Positions 17,948 to 25,956 of a DNA stretch of 64,000 nucleotides are shown piece by piece. Each line of letters begins with the position of its first letter. The first letter of the stretch is position 1. The stretch comes from Alphaproteobacteria bacterium. Lineage in GTDB: Bacteria > Myxococcota_A > UBA796 > GCA-2862545. The stretch lies in NCBI GenBank assembly GCA_020632885.1, contig JACKEQ010000018.1, forward strand, positions 1-64,000, read 5' to 3'. The notes beneath the pieces were generated by a model. It was not told where the DNA came from, made no database searches, and was given only the letters and a program-made list of their open reading frames with translations. A program made the position numbers and the translations under genes.

Positions 17948-18844
17948 ATGAGAGAGGACCCCCACACCACCGCGTTCACGCGTCCCGAGCCCAGCGGTGT
18001 CGGTGTCGCCGGAACCCCGGCCATCGTCGTGCTCACGGGCAGCCGGGTGGGCGAGGTGTTCCCGCTCGAGCCCAAGGGCACGGTGATCGGCCGGGCGAGC
18101 GACGTGGACATCGTGCTCGACGACGACGGGATCTCCCGCGTCCACGCGATGATCATGATCGAGGACGGGCGGTGGGTCGTGCGCGATCTGGGGTCCACCA
18201 ACGGCACCTTCGTGGCCGAGCGCCGGGTGGGCGACACCCCGCTCATGATCCACCCTGGCGACCGCATCCGCTGCGGGAGCGACATCCTGCTGCGGTTCGG
18301 GGGGATGGAGGAGCTCGAGCGCACCTTCGTCGACCGGCTCTACCGCGCCGCCACCCGCGACCCCCTCACGGGCCTCCGCAACCGCCGCATGTTCGCGGAC
18401 CTCCTGGCCATCGAGGTCGCCTGGCACCAGCGGCACGACCTCCCGCTCTCGCTGCTGTTCGTGGACATCGATCTGCTCACGGCCGTGAACGACACGTTCG
18501 GCATGCAGTGGGGCGACGTCGTGCTCCGGGGCGTGGCGGACGTCCTGCTCGAGGAGACCCGCACCGAGGACATCGTGGCCCGCTACGGCGGGGAGGAGTT
18601 CGTCATCGTGCTCCGCCACACCGACCTCGAGAGCGCCCACGAGCTCGCCGAGAGCTTCCGCGAGAGCATCGGGCGGCACGCGTTCTCGCTCAACGGCCGC
18701 AAGGCGCGCGTGAGCGTGTCCGTGGGAGTCGCCACCCACGAGGGCCAGGAGCTGCTCGACGGCGCGAGCCTGCTGACGGAGGCGAGCAGCAACCTGTTCC
18801 TCGCCAAGCAGCAGGGCCGGAACCGCGTCGTGTCCGGCCTCTAG
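17948..18844 (+). CDS. FHA-domain diguanylate cyclase (GGDEF)
   Basis: 298 residues. An N-terminal FHA domain (about 40-110; GRASDVDIVL, SRVHA, STNGTF) binds phosphothreonine. A C-terminal GGDEF domain (about 130-298) carries an intact GGEEF active site near residue 214 and an RTED inhibitory site exactly five residues before it, so it should make cyclic di-GMP with product feedback. No transmembrane segment is seen. The FHA domain suggests control by a Ser/Thr kinase, and one is encoded later in the window, but any link is speculative. The TAG stop is followed at once by the GTG of the phospholipase-like gene. Confidence 0.95.
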   Translation: MREDPHTTAFTRPEPSGVGVAGTPAIVVLTGSRVGEVFPLEPKGTVIGRASDVDIVLDDDGISRVHAMIMIEDGRWVVRDLGSTNGTFVAERRVGDTPLMIHPGDRIRCGSDILLRFGGMEELERTFVDRLYRAATRDPLTGLRNRRMFADLLAIEVAWHQRHDLPLSLLFVDIDLLTAVNDTFGMQWGDVVLRGVADVLLEETRTEDIVARYGGEEFVIVLRHTDLESAHELAESFRESIGRHAFSLNGRKARVSVSVGVATHEGQELLDGASLLTEASSNLFLAKQQGRNRVVSGL

Positions 18845-19735
18845 GTGCTGGCGCTCCTGCTGGCGTGCACGCCCACCGACGCGCTGCTCTCCATGGCGGA
18901 TGCCCAGGTCGTCGGCACCCACAACAGCTACCACGTCAACATCGTGGACTTCCAACCCTGGAACTACACCCATCCCCCGCTCGACGAGCAGGTGGTGACG
19001 GGGATCCGGCAGTTCGAGCTGGACGGGGCCTGGGAGGACGGCGGATGGCCCGTCTACCACATCGCGGATCTCGACGACGGGACCAACTGTGTGGACATGG
19101 AGGCCTGTCTGGCGGACCTCGAGCGGGGCAGCGAGCAGGTGCCGGACCACCTGCCGATCCTCGTGCTCCTCGAGCTGAAGACCGACCCCGAGGCCGACGC
19201 GGACGTGGCCATGGCGGCGCTCGAGGACGCCGTGCTCGCCTCCATCGGGCTCGAGGGGCTGCTGACGCCCGCGGACCTCCAGGGCGATGCGGCCACCCTG
19301 CAGGACGCCATGGCGGACGGGTGGCCGGTCCTCGAAGGCCAGCGCGGGCGCATCATCGCGGCGGTCCACAGCCGTGGCTGGGTGGGCTACGTCGACGACG
19401 CCTCACCGCTCTTCGTGGACGTGCACGGAGATCTCGAGGACCCGCGCGCCGCCATCCACTCGATGAACGAGCCGGAGGACCCCCACATCGCGGAGGTCGT
19501 CGCGGCCGGGCACCTCGTGCGCACACGCTCGGACGCGGACGTCATCGAGCCCGAGCTGAACGACACCACGCGGCGCGACACGGCGCTCGCTTCGGGCGCG
19601 ACCTTCGTGTCCACGGACTTCCCGGTGCCGCACCCCACGACCGGCTTCGTGGTCAGCGTGGGGGACGGGCCGGCGAGGTGCAATCCGGTGCACACGAACA
19701 CGAAGTGCACACCGGAGCGGCTCGAGCCGTACTGA
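18845..19735 (+). CDS. PI-PLC-like phosphodiesterase, lipoprotein
   Basis: 296 residues from a GTG directly after the upstream stop codon and in the same frame, so no earlier start exists. The first eight residues (MLALLLAC) form a minimal lipoprotein signal. The catalytic core matches the Ca2+-dependent phosphoinositide PLC-C1 type: VVGTHNSYH carries the first catalytic His near residue 25, followed by QFELDGAW, VYHIADLDDGTNC and a C-terminal FVSTDFP. A short alternative start at MADAQVV would give a cytoplasmic form but would discard a clear signal. Predicted role is cleavage of phosphoinositide or glycan-phosphodiester substrates at the cell surface. Confidence 0.85.
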   Translation: MLALLLACTPTDALLSMADAQVVGTHNSYHVNIVDFQPWNYTHPPLDEQVVTGIRQFELDGAWEDGGWPVYHIADLDDGTNCVDMEACLADLERGSEQVPDHLPILVLLELKTDPEADADVAMAALEDAVLASIGLEGLLTPADLQGDAATLQDAMADGWPVLEGQRGRIIAAVHSRGWVGYVDDASPLFVDVHGDLEDPRAAIHSMNEPEDPHIAEVVAAGHLVRTRSDADVIEPELNDTTRRDTALASGATFVSTDFPVPHPTTGFVVSVGDGPARCNPVHTNTKCTPERLEPY

Positions 19736-19756
19736 CGGCCCGAGCCAAGCAGCACG

Positions 19757-20461
19757 CTACTCGGCGGGCTCCTCGGAGGCCTTGAAGACGGACTGCACGT
19801 CGGAGACGAGCATCCCGAGCTCCTTCACGAGGTCCTTGGTGACATCCACGCCCATGTTCAGCGCCTTGATGTTCTTCTTGGACTTCAGGACGGCCTTGGG
19901 CGCCTGGGTGGCGGACAGACCGAGGTTCTTCGGCTCGGCCGCGAGGTCGGCGGCCTCCTCGGCCACCACACCCATCTGCTTGCCGACGTCCTTGAGCTTG
20001 TCCTCGGCGCTCGTGAGCTCGACCATGGACGAGTTGAGCGTGGAGATCGAGGCCTTCACGTTCTCGGGGCAGCCCTCGGCCGCGCTGAACGTGGGCCACT
20101 TGTTCTCGGCGAAGGACACGTTGATCTTGCCCTCGGCCTTGGTCTGGAGGTCCATGAGCGCGTCCTTGAAGGGCGTGCCCTGGGTGAGCCCCAGGCTCTC
20201 GACGAGCTTGGTGTTCACACCGCGGATCTCGTCGCGGAGGGTGGCCATGGTCTCGATGGGGCCCTCCGACTTCTTGAAGATCGAGTCGAGCGCGTCACTG
20301 CCCGTGGCGACCATGACGACGTCGGTGACCTCCTCCTCACCCTCGGCCGGCGTGGCCTCGGTGTCGCCCTTCTTGGGCTTGGCGTGAGCATCGTAGACCG
20401 GGACGACCACAGCGCTCGTACCGAGGGCCCCCATGAGGGCCAGAACCATCAGCTTGCGCAT
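19757..20461 (-). CDS. Secreted protein of unknown function
   Basis: 234 residues from an ATG with GGAGGAGAG just upstream. It has a classical signal peptide (MRKLMVLALMGALGTSAVV ending near DAHA), one of the few normal-length signals here. The mature protein is largely helical, lysine- and glutamate-rich and has a single Cys (AEGCPEN). No domain was recognised. It converges with the phospholipase-like gene across 21 bases. A periplasmic helical-bundle role is only a guess from composition. Confidence 0.78.
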   Translation of the reverse strand: MRKLMVLALMGALGTSAVVVPVYDAHAKPKKGDTEATPAEGEEEVTDVVMVATGSDALDSIFKKSEGPIETMATLRDEIRGVNTKLVESLGLTQGTPFKDALMDLQTKAEGKINVSFAENKWPTFSAAEGCPENVKASISTLNSSMVELTSAEDKLKDVGKQMGVVAEEAADLAAEPKNLGLSATQAPKAVLKSKKNIKALNMGVDVTKDLVKELGMLVSDVQSVFKASEEPAE

Positions 20462-20611
20462 CTCTCCTCCATGAACGCGTCAAGCGCGAACATGCGGAGG
20501 CTATCGGGCTCCGGTTGTCGGGGTCAACCCCGGCAGGAACGGTGCCCGAGAATCGGTGAGGTGGTGCACAGGACCTGCACGACGCTGGAAGCGTGCGCGC
20601 GCGTCGGGGGT

Positions 20612-23600
20612 TCACCCGCGTCGACGTGCACCCCTGCGCAGGGCGAGGAGGGGCGCGAAGAGCCCGAGCAGGCCGCCGAGGGGCGCGCCCCCGGTGCTCG
20701 AGCAGCCCGCTCCGCCACCGACCACACCGTTGGTGGGGGTCACGGGGCGCACGTCGTCCATGGGGTCCAGCGGGTCGGTGCCGTCCGAGAGCTCCTGGCC
20801 GTCGAGCGTGCCGCCGCCGTCCGTGTCGGGGTCCAGGGGGTCCGTGCCCACCTCGAGCACCTCCGCACCGTCGTCGAGCCCGTCACCATCGCTGTCGGCC
20901 ACCAGGCGGTCCGTGCCGAGCTCGGCCTCCTCGGCGTCCGTGAGACCGTCGCCGTCGCTGTCGCGGCCGGGGAAGGGCACGTCACCGTCGTCGGAGGGGT
21001 CGTTCGGGTCGGTGCCGTCCAGCAGGATCTCCTGGCCGTCCGGGACCCCGCCGCCGTCCGAGTCCGCCGCCAGGGGATCCGTGCCCCACACGTAGACCTC
21101 CGCACCGTCGAGGAGCGAGTCGTCGTCGGAGTCGGGGTCGTTGGGGTTCGTGCCGATGAGGAGCTCGACCTCCGTGGAGAGCCCGTCCTGGTCGGGGTCG
21201 TCGAAGTCGCCGTCGTCGGAGGCGTCCAGCGGGTCGGTGCCGGCCTCGACCTCCGCGCCGTCCGGGATGCCGCCGCCATCGGTGTCCGGGTCGGTGGGGT
21301 CGGTGCCGTACAGGTTCCACTCGTCACCGTCGGACAGGCCGTCCACGTCGGTGTCTCCGGACAGCGGGTTGGTCTGCGCGACCAGCACCTCGAGGCCGTC
21401 GTCCAGCCCGTCGTCGTCGGTGTCCGCGTCGAAGGGGTTCGTGCCGAGCGAGAGCTCGGTGGGGTCGGGGAGCCCGTCGCCGTCGGAGTCTCCGGGGGGC
21501 GCGTCGTCGAGGGGGTCCAGCGGGTCGGTGCCGTTGAGCAGGACCTCCGTGCCGTCGTCGACCCCGCCGTTGTCGGTGTCGGCGAGGTTCGGGTTCGTCC
21601 CGATGGCGAGCTCCTCGTCGTTGGTGAGCCCGTCGCCGTCGTTGTCCGCGTTCAGGAAGTCGTCGAAGGGCACGAGCGGGTCGGTGCCGCCGAGGACCTC
21701 CGCCCCATCGCGCACGCCGCCGTCGTCGGTGTCGGGGTCGTTGGGGTCCGTCCCCCAGAGCACGACCTCCTCGAAGTCCTCGAGGAGGTCGCCGTCGGAG
21801 TCGGTGCGCAGGGGGTCGGTGCCCCAGAAGTCGACCTCGTCGCCGTCGAAGAGCCCGTCGGAGTCGGTGTCGGGGTCGAAGGGGTCGGTGCCCAGGAGGG
21901 CCTCGCGGGCGTCGGTCAGGCCGTCGCCGTCGCTGTCGGTGGTGCCGCCGTCGTCGGACGGATCGAAGGGGTTGCGGCCCGTGCTGATCTCGATGCCGTC
22001 GGGCATGCCGCCGCCGTCGGTGTCCGCGAGCAGGGGATCGGTGCCGTACCCGAACACCTCGGCCCCATCGAGAAGCCCGTCGTCGTCGGTGTCGGGGTCG
22101 AAGGGGTCGGTGCCGATGCTGTTCTCGAACGTGTCGGGGAGCCCGTCGTTGTCGGAGTCGCCGCCGTTCGCGAGGTCGTCCGTGGGGTCGAGCGGGTCGG
22201 TGCCGTTGAGGATCTCCGAGAGGTCCGTGATCCCGCCTCCGTCGGTGTCCGCGTTGGTGGGGCTGGTGCCCCAGAAGAGCACCTCGTCGCCGTCCAGGAG
22301 GCCGTCGCCGTCGGTGTCGGGGTCGAAGGGGTCGGTGCCCCAGAGCACGAGCTCGTCGAAGTCCGAGAGCTGGTCGCCGTCGCTGTCGAAGCCGTTGTCC
22401 TGGTCGTCGAACGGGTTCGTGGGGTCGGTGCCGTCGAAGAACACCTCGACCCCATCGGGCGTGCCGCCGCCATCGGTGTCGGGGTCGTTGGGGTCCAGCA
22501 CCCAGCCGAAGCCGCCGAAGATCTCGTCGCCGTCGGAGAGGAAGTCGCCGTCCGAGTCGAAGGCGAGGGGGTTGGTGCCGAAGCTGAACACCTCCTCACC
22601 GTCGATGAGCCCGTCGTTGTCGGTGTCGGGGTCGAAGGGGTCGGTTCCCCAGACCTGCAGCTCGTCGACGTCCGGCAGGCCGTCCGCGTCGCTGTCGCCG
22701 GCGTTGAAGTCGTCGAACGGGTTGAGCGGGTCGCGCCCGGTGAACACCTCCAGGCCGTCCGGTGCGCCGCCCCCATCGGTGTCGGGGTCGAAGGGGTCGG
22801 TGCCCCACACCTGGAGCTCCTCGGCGTCGGTGAGCCCGTCTCCGTCGGAGTCCTGGCCGAACGCGTCGTCGAAGGGGAACAGGGGGTCGGTGCCGTCGAA
22901 GAAGACCTCCACGCCGTCCATCACGCCGCCGCCGTCCGTGTCGGGGTCGGTGGGGTCGGTGCCGAACCCGAACACCTCGTCACCGTCGAAGAGGAGGTCG
23001 CCGTCGGTGTCGGGGTCGAAGGGGTCGGTGCCCCACACGAAGATCTCGTCGCTGTCGGAGAGCCCGTCTCCGTCGGAGTCCTGGCCGTTGCTCGCGTCGT
23101 CGAAGGGGTCGAACGGGTTCGTGCCCCGATCGACCTCCTCGCCGTCGCCGACGCCACCGTTGTCGGTGTCGAAGCTCGTGGGCGAGGTCCCCACGAGGAG
23201 CACCTCCTCGCCGTCGCCGAGCCCGTCGTCGTCGGTGTCGGGGTCGAAGGGGTCGGTGCCCCAGATGGCGGTCTCCTCGAAGTCGTCGAGCCCGTCACCG
23301 TCGCTGTCGAAGGGCAGGAGGTCGTCGCTGGGGTCGAAGGGGTCGGTGCCCTGGCCGAGCAGCTCGAGACCGTCGTCCACGCCGCCCCCGTCGGTGTCGG
23401 GGTCGAGCGGATCGGTGCCGAAGATCACGAACTCCGTGAAGTCGTCGAGCAGGTCGTCGTCCGTGTCGCGGTCGAACGGGTCCGTGCCGATCTGGAGCTC
23501 CTCGAGGTCCGAGAGCCCGTCGCCGTCGCTGTCGCCGTTGCCGAAGTCGTCGGACGGATCGAGGGGGTTCGTGCCCTGGAAGAAGATCTCCTCGCCGTCC

Positions 23601-24976
23601 TCCACGCCGCCCCCGTCGGTGTCGGGGTCGAGCGGATCGGTGAAGAAGCCGAACACGCCGAACACCTCCTCACCGTCGAAGAGGAGGTCGCGGTCGGTGT
23701 CGGGGTCGAAGGGGTCCGTGCCCCAGATCTGGATCTCGTCGAGGTCGAGCAGCCCGTCGCCGTCGGAGTCCTGGGGCCCCACGAAGTCGTCGGACGGGTC
23801 GAGGGGATCGGTGCCCTGCCCGAACACCTCCGCGCCGTCGCTCGCCCCGCCGCCGTCGGTGTCGGGGTCCAGCGGGTCGGTGCCGAACGCGAAGACCTCC
23901 TCGCCGTCCAGGAGCCCGTCGCCATCGGTGTCGGGGTCGAACGGGTCGGTGCCCCAGATCAGCACCTCCTCGTCGTCTCCGAGCCCGTCGCCGTCGGAGT
24001 CGAAGGGCCCCGGGAAGTCGTCGAAGGGGTTGAGGGGGTTCGTGCCCTGGAAGAGGACCTCGAGGCCATCGCTGGCCCCGCCGCCGTCGGTGTCGGGGTC
24101 CAGCGGGTCCGTGCCGAAGAAGAAGATCTCGTCACCGTCCAGGAGCCCGTCGTCGTCGGTGTCGGGGTCGAAGGGGTCCGTGCCGAACCCGAAGAGCTCG
24201 TCGCCGTCGGTGAGCCCGTCGCCGTCGGAGTCCAGCGTGGCGAAGTCGTCGTTCGGGTCGAGCGGATCGGTGCCGAAGAAGAAGACCTCGTCGCCGTCGG
24301 GCACGCCGCCGTGGTCGGTGTCGGGGTCGGCGGGGTCGGTGCCGAAGACGAAGACCTCCTCGCCGTCGAGGATCAGGTCGCCGTCGGTGTCGGGGTCGAA
24401 GGGGTCGGTCCCCCAGATGTTCAGCTCGTCGCCGTCGGTGAGGCCGTCGGAGTCGCTGTCGAAGCCCGCGAGGTCGTCGCTGGGGTCCAGGGGGTCCGTG
24501 CCGGCGGCCACCTCCTCCCCGTCGTTCACCCCGCCGCCGTCGGTGTCCTCGTGGTTGGGCGAGGTGCCGAAGACGTTGACCTCCTCGCCGTCCAGCAGCC
24601 CGTCGTCGTCGCTGTCGGGGTCGAGCGGGCTCGTCCCCCAAACGGTGATCTCGGCGAAGTCGGGGAGCCCGTCGTTGTCGATGTCGAAGTTGGCGAGGAA
24701 GTCGTCGAAGGGGAGGAGGGGGTCGGTGCCGGCCGCCACCTCCACGCCGTCCGAGGCGCCGCCGTTGTCGGTGTCCGGATCGAGGGGGTTGGTGAACCGC
24801 TGGATCTCGGCTCCGTCGTTCAGCCCGTCGCCGTCGGTGTCGGGGTCGAACGGATCGGTGCCGATGAGACCTTCGGTGACGTCGTCCAGACCATCCCCGT
24901 CCGAGTCCGGGATGCCTTGTGCGAAGGCGCTGGCGGGCACCAGCAGAGCGAGGGCGAGCAGGGGCGACAGGCGCAT
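20612..24976 (-). CDS. Thrombospondin type-3 repeat surface protein with MYXO-CTERM-like tag
   Basis: 1,454 residues with signal MRLSPLLALALLVPASAFA. Nearly the whole protein is about 18 tandem super-units of 50-100 residues. Each is built from two to four calcium-binding loops of the type DSDGDGLxDxxE, alternating with GTDPFDPDTD. The C-terminus is Gly-Gly-Gly-Ala-Gly-Cys, a short Ser/Gly stretch, a hydrophobic helix (LGGLLGLFAPLLAL) and an Arg-rich end. This is the layout of MYXO-CTERM sorting tags, where an invariant Cys is processed by a myxosortase. The protein should be a long, Ca2+-stiffened cell-surface rod. The opposite strand is open throughout but is a Ser/Pro/Arg mirror of the repeat and not a gene. 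Confidence 0.93.
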   Translation of the reverse strand: MRLSPLLALALLVPASAFAQGIPDSDGDGLDDVTEGLIGTDPFDPDTDGDGLNDGAEIQRFTNPLDPDTDNGGASDGVEVAAGTDPLLPFDDFLANFDIDNDGLPDFAEITVWGTSPLDPDSDDDGLLDGEEVNVFGTSPNHEDTDGGGVNDGEEVAAGTDPLDPSDDLAGFDSDSDGLTDGDELNIWGTDPFDPDTDGDLILDGEEVFVFGTDPADPDTDHGGVPDGDEVFFFGTDPLDPNDDFATLDSDGDGLTDGDELFGFGTDPFDPDTDDDGLLDGDEIFFFGTDPLDPDTDGGGASDGLEVLFQGTNPLNPFDDFPGPFDSDGDGLGDDEEVLIWGTDPFDPDTDGDGLLDGEEVFAFGTDPLDPDTDGGGASDGAEVFGQGTDPLDPSDDFVGPQDSDGDGLLDLDEIQIWGTDPFDPDTDRDLLFDGEEVFGVFGFFTDPLDPDTDGGGVEDGEEIFFQGTNPLDPSDDFGNGDSDGDGLSDLEELQIGTDPFDRDTDDDLLDDFTEFVIFGTDPLDPDTDGGGVDDGLELLGQGTDPFDPSDDLLPFDSDGDGLDDFEETAIWGTDPFDPDTDDDGLGDGEEVLLVGTSPTSFDTDNGGVGDGEEVDRGTNPFDPFDDASNGQDSDGDGLSDSDEIFVWGTDPFDPDTDGDLLFDGDEVFGFGTDPTDPDTDGGGVMDGVEVFFDGTDPLFPFDDAFGQDSDGDGLTDAEELQVWGTDPFDPDTDGGGAPDGLEVFTGRDPLNPFDDFNAGDSDADGLPDVDELQVWGTDPFDPDTDNDGLIDGEEVFSFGTNPLAFDSDGDFLSDGDEIFGGFGWVLDPNDPDTDGGGTPDGVEVFFDGTDPTNPFDDQDNGFDSDGDQLSDFDELVLWGTDPFDPDTDGDGLLDGDEVLFWGTSPTNADTDGGGITDLSEILNGTDPLDPTDDLANGGDSDNDGLPDTFENSIGTDPFDPDTDDDGLLDGAEVFGYGTDPLLADTDGGGMPDGIEISTGRNPFDPSDDGGTTDSDGDGLTDAREALLGTDPFDPDTDSDGLFDGDEVDFWGTDPLRTDSDGDLLEDFEEVVLWGTDPNDPDTDDGGVRDGAEVLGGTDPLVPFDDFLNADNDGDGLTNDEELAIGTNPNLADTDNGGVDDGTEVLLNGTDPLDPLDDAPPGDSDGDGLPDPTELSLGTNPFDADTDDDGLDDGLEVLVAQTNPLSGDTDVDGLSDGDEWNLYGTDPTDPDTDGGGIPDGAEVEAGTDPLDASDDGDFDDPDQDGLSTEVELLIGTNPNDPDSDDDSLLDGAEVYVWGTDPLAADSDGGGVPDGQEILLDGTDPNDPSDDGDVPFPGRDSDGDGLTDAEEAELGTDRLVADSDGDGLDDGAEVLEVGTDPLDPDTDGGGTLDGQELSDGTDPLDPMDDVRPVTPTNGVVGGGAGCSSTGGAPLGGLLGLFAPLLALRRGARRRG
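20830..24930 (-). repeat. Array of about 18 thrombospondin type-3 super-units
   Basis: Coding repeats of roughly 220 bases, conserved as protein (GTDP, DTDGDGLLDGEEV, DTDGGG, DPLDPSDD) but diverged in DNA. Most units hold three calcium loops. Units 10 and 15 are shorter, and units 11, 14 and 16 carry an extra loop, which points to past unequal recombination. Confidence 0.88.
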
Positions 24977-25047
24977 GGAGACTCCAGGGCGCCATTGTGC
25001 CCGATCGGTTCCCGGTTGGTGTAGGGTGGCGCCGGAGGTTCCCGGAC

Positions 25048-25956
25048 GTGCCAGTTCCGATCCAGGGCGAGATCGCCCTGCCGACCAACCCCAACTGCGT
25101 GCTGTACGCGGCCCCGGCCGCCCAGGCGATGGACGAGGGCTGGACCGCGCTCCAGCGCACGGCATGGTCGGCACTGGAGCAGTTCTACAGCTCCTGCGGG
25201 ATCGACTGCGTCGCCTACTTCGGTCGTAGGTCGTGGCTCGACCGTCGCAACCACACCGTGAGCCAGCTGCTCCTGATGTTCGTGATGGACGGGCCGGCGT
25301 CGTCGTCGGACCTCCAGCTCATCGAGGCCGTGTTCAAGCGCTCGCCGGTGCAGTGGTCGGTGGGCGCCATGGAGTCCATGCCGCAGGACGCGTTCCCGTC
25401 GCTGTGCGTGAAGTCCGGCAAGATGTACCAGCTCTGGTCGAGCATCGAGGGGCGCCCGCGCTACCTGCGCATGAAGATGGCGGGCGACCGCCTGTCGATC
25501 GTCGGGGCCTCCGAGGACGCCGTCACCACGGCGGACTTCCTGCCCTACATGAAGCACGTGGTGGCCGGCCGTCGGCGGGTCCGCGACGAGGACTGGCGCA
25601 TGGAGCGGATGCGCATCGCGTTCGCCCACCACTACTCCAAGGCGATCATGGAGGCGGACGGCGTCATCCACGCCGACGAGCGCGAGTTCATGTCGCGCGT
25701 CTTCCCGCCGGACGTGATGGAGTCCATGGGCATGAGCGACCACGAGGCCCGTCAGGTCGCGCTGGGCGAGGCCATGGAGCAGCTCCCGGCCCTCCTCGGG
25801 CACCACGACAAGCTCGCGATGGTCGGGCTGTTCTTCAGTGTCTGCCACGCCGACGGCAACCTGGACGCGCGCGAGATGCGCGTGCTCAAGGACGCCGCCA
25901 GCGTGCTCGGGCTCGACGGCAACGAGGTCGTCGCCTACCTCACCCGCCTCTGGTGA
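25048..25956 (+). CDS. Protein with C-terminal TerB-like domain
   Basis: 302 residues from a GTG with GGAGG nine bases upstream. The first 180 residues are mixed alpha/beta and unrecognised. Residues 187-302 resemble the TerB/DjlA helical fold: IMEADGVIHADEREFM and FFSVCHADGNLDAREM, each with the conserved acidic loop D-G-x-x-x-x-x-E. TerB modules are protein-interaction and metal-response domains found in tellurite-resistance and phage-defence settings, but nothing nearby belongs to such a system. The stop lies inside the end of the convergent TIGR02996 gene (17-base overlap). Confidence 0.78.
   Translation: MPVPIQGEIALPTNPNCVLYAAPAAQAMDEGWTALQRTAWSALEQFYSSCGIDCVAYFGRRSWLDRRNHTVSQLLLMFVMDGPASSSDLQLIEAVFKRSPVQWSVGAMESMPQDAFPSLCVKSGKMYQLWSSIEGRPRYLRMKMAGDRLSIVGASEDAVTTADFLPYMKHVVAGRRRVRDEDWRMERMRIAFAHHYSKAIMEADGVIHADEREFMSRVFPPDVMESMGMSDHEARQVALGEAMEQLPALLGHHDKLAMVGLFFSVCHADGNLDAREMRVLKDAASVLGLDGNEVVAYLTRLW

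Noticed and set aside
20384..25229. Very long open frames on the + strand opposite the thrombospondin repeats
   Set aside because: The Ser/Pro/Val/Gly text is a complement of the repeat units. The minus frame has a signal peptide, calcium loops and a sorting tag.
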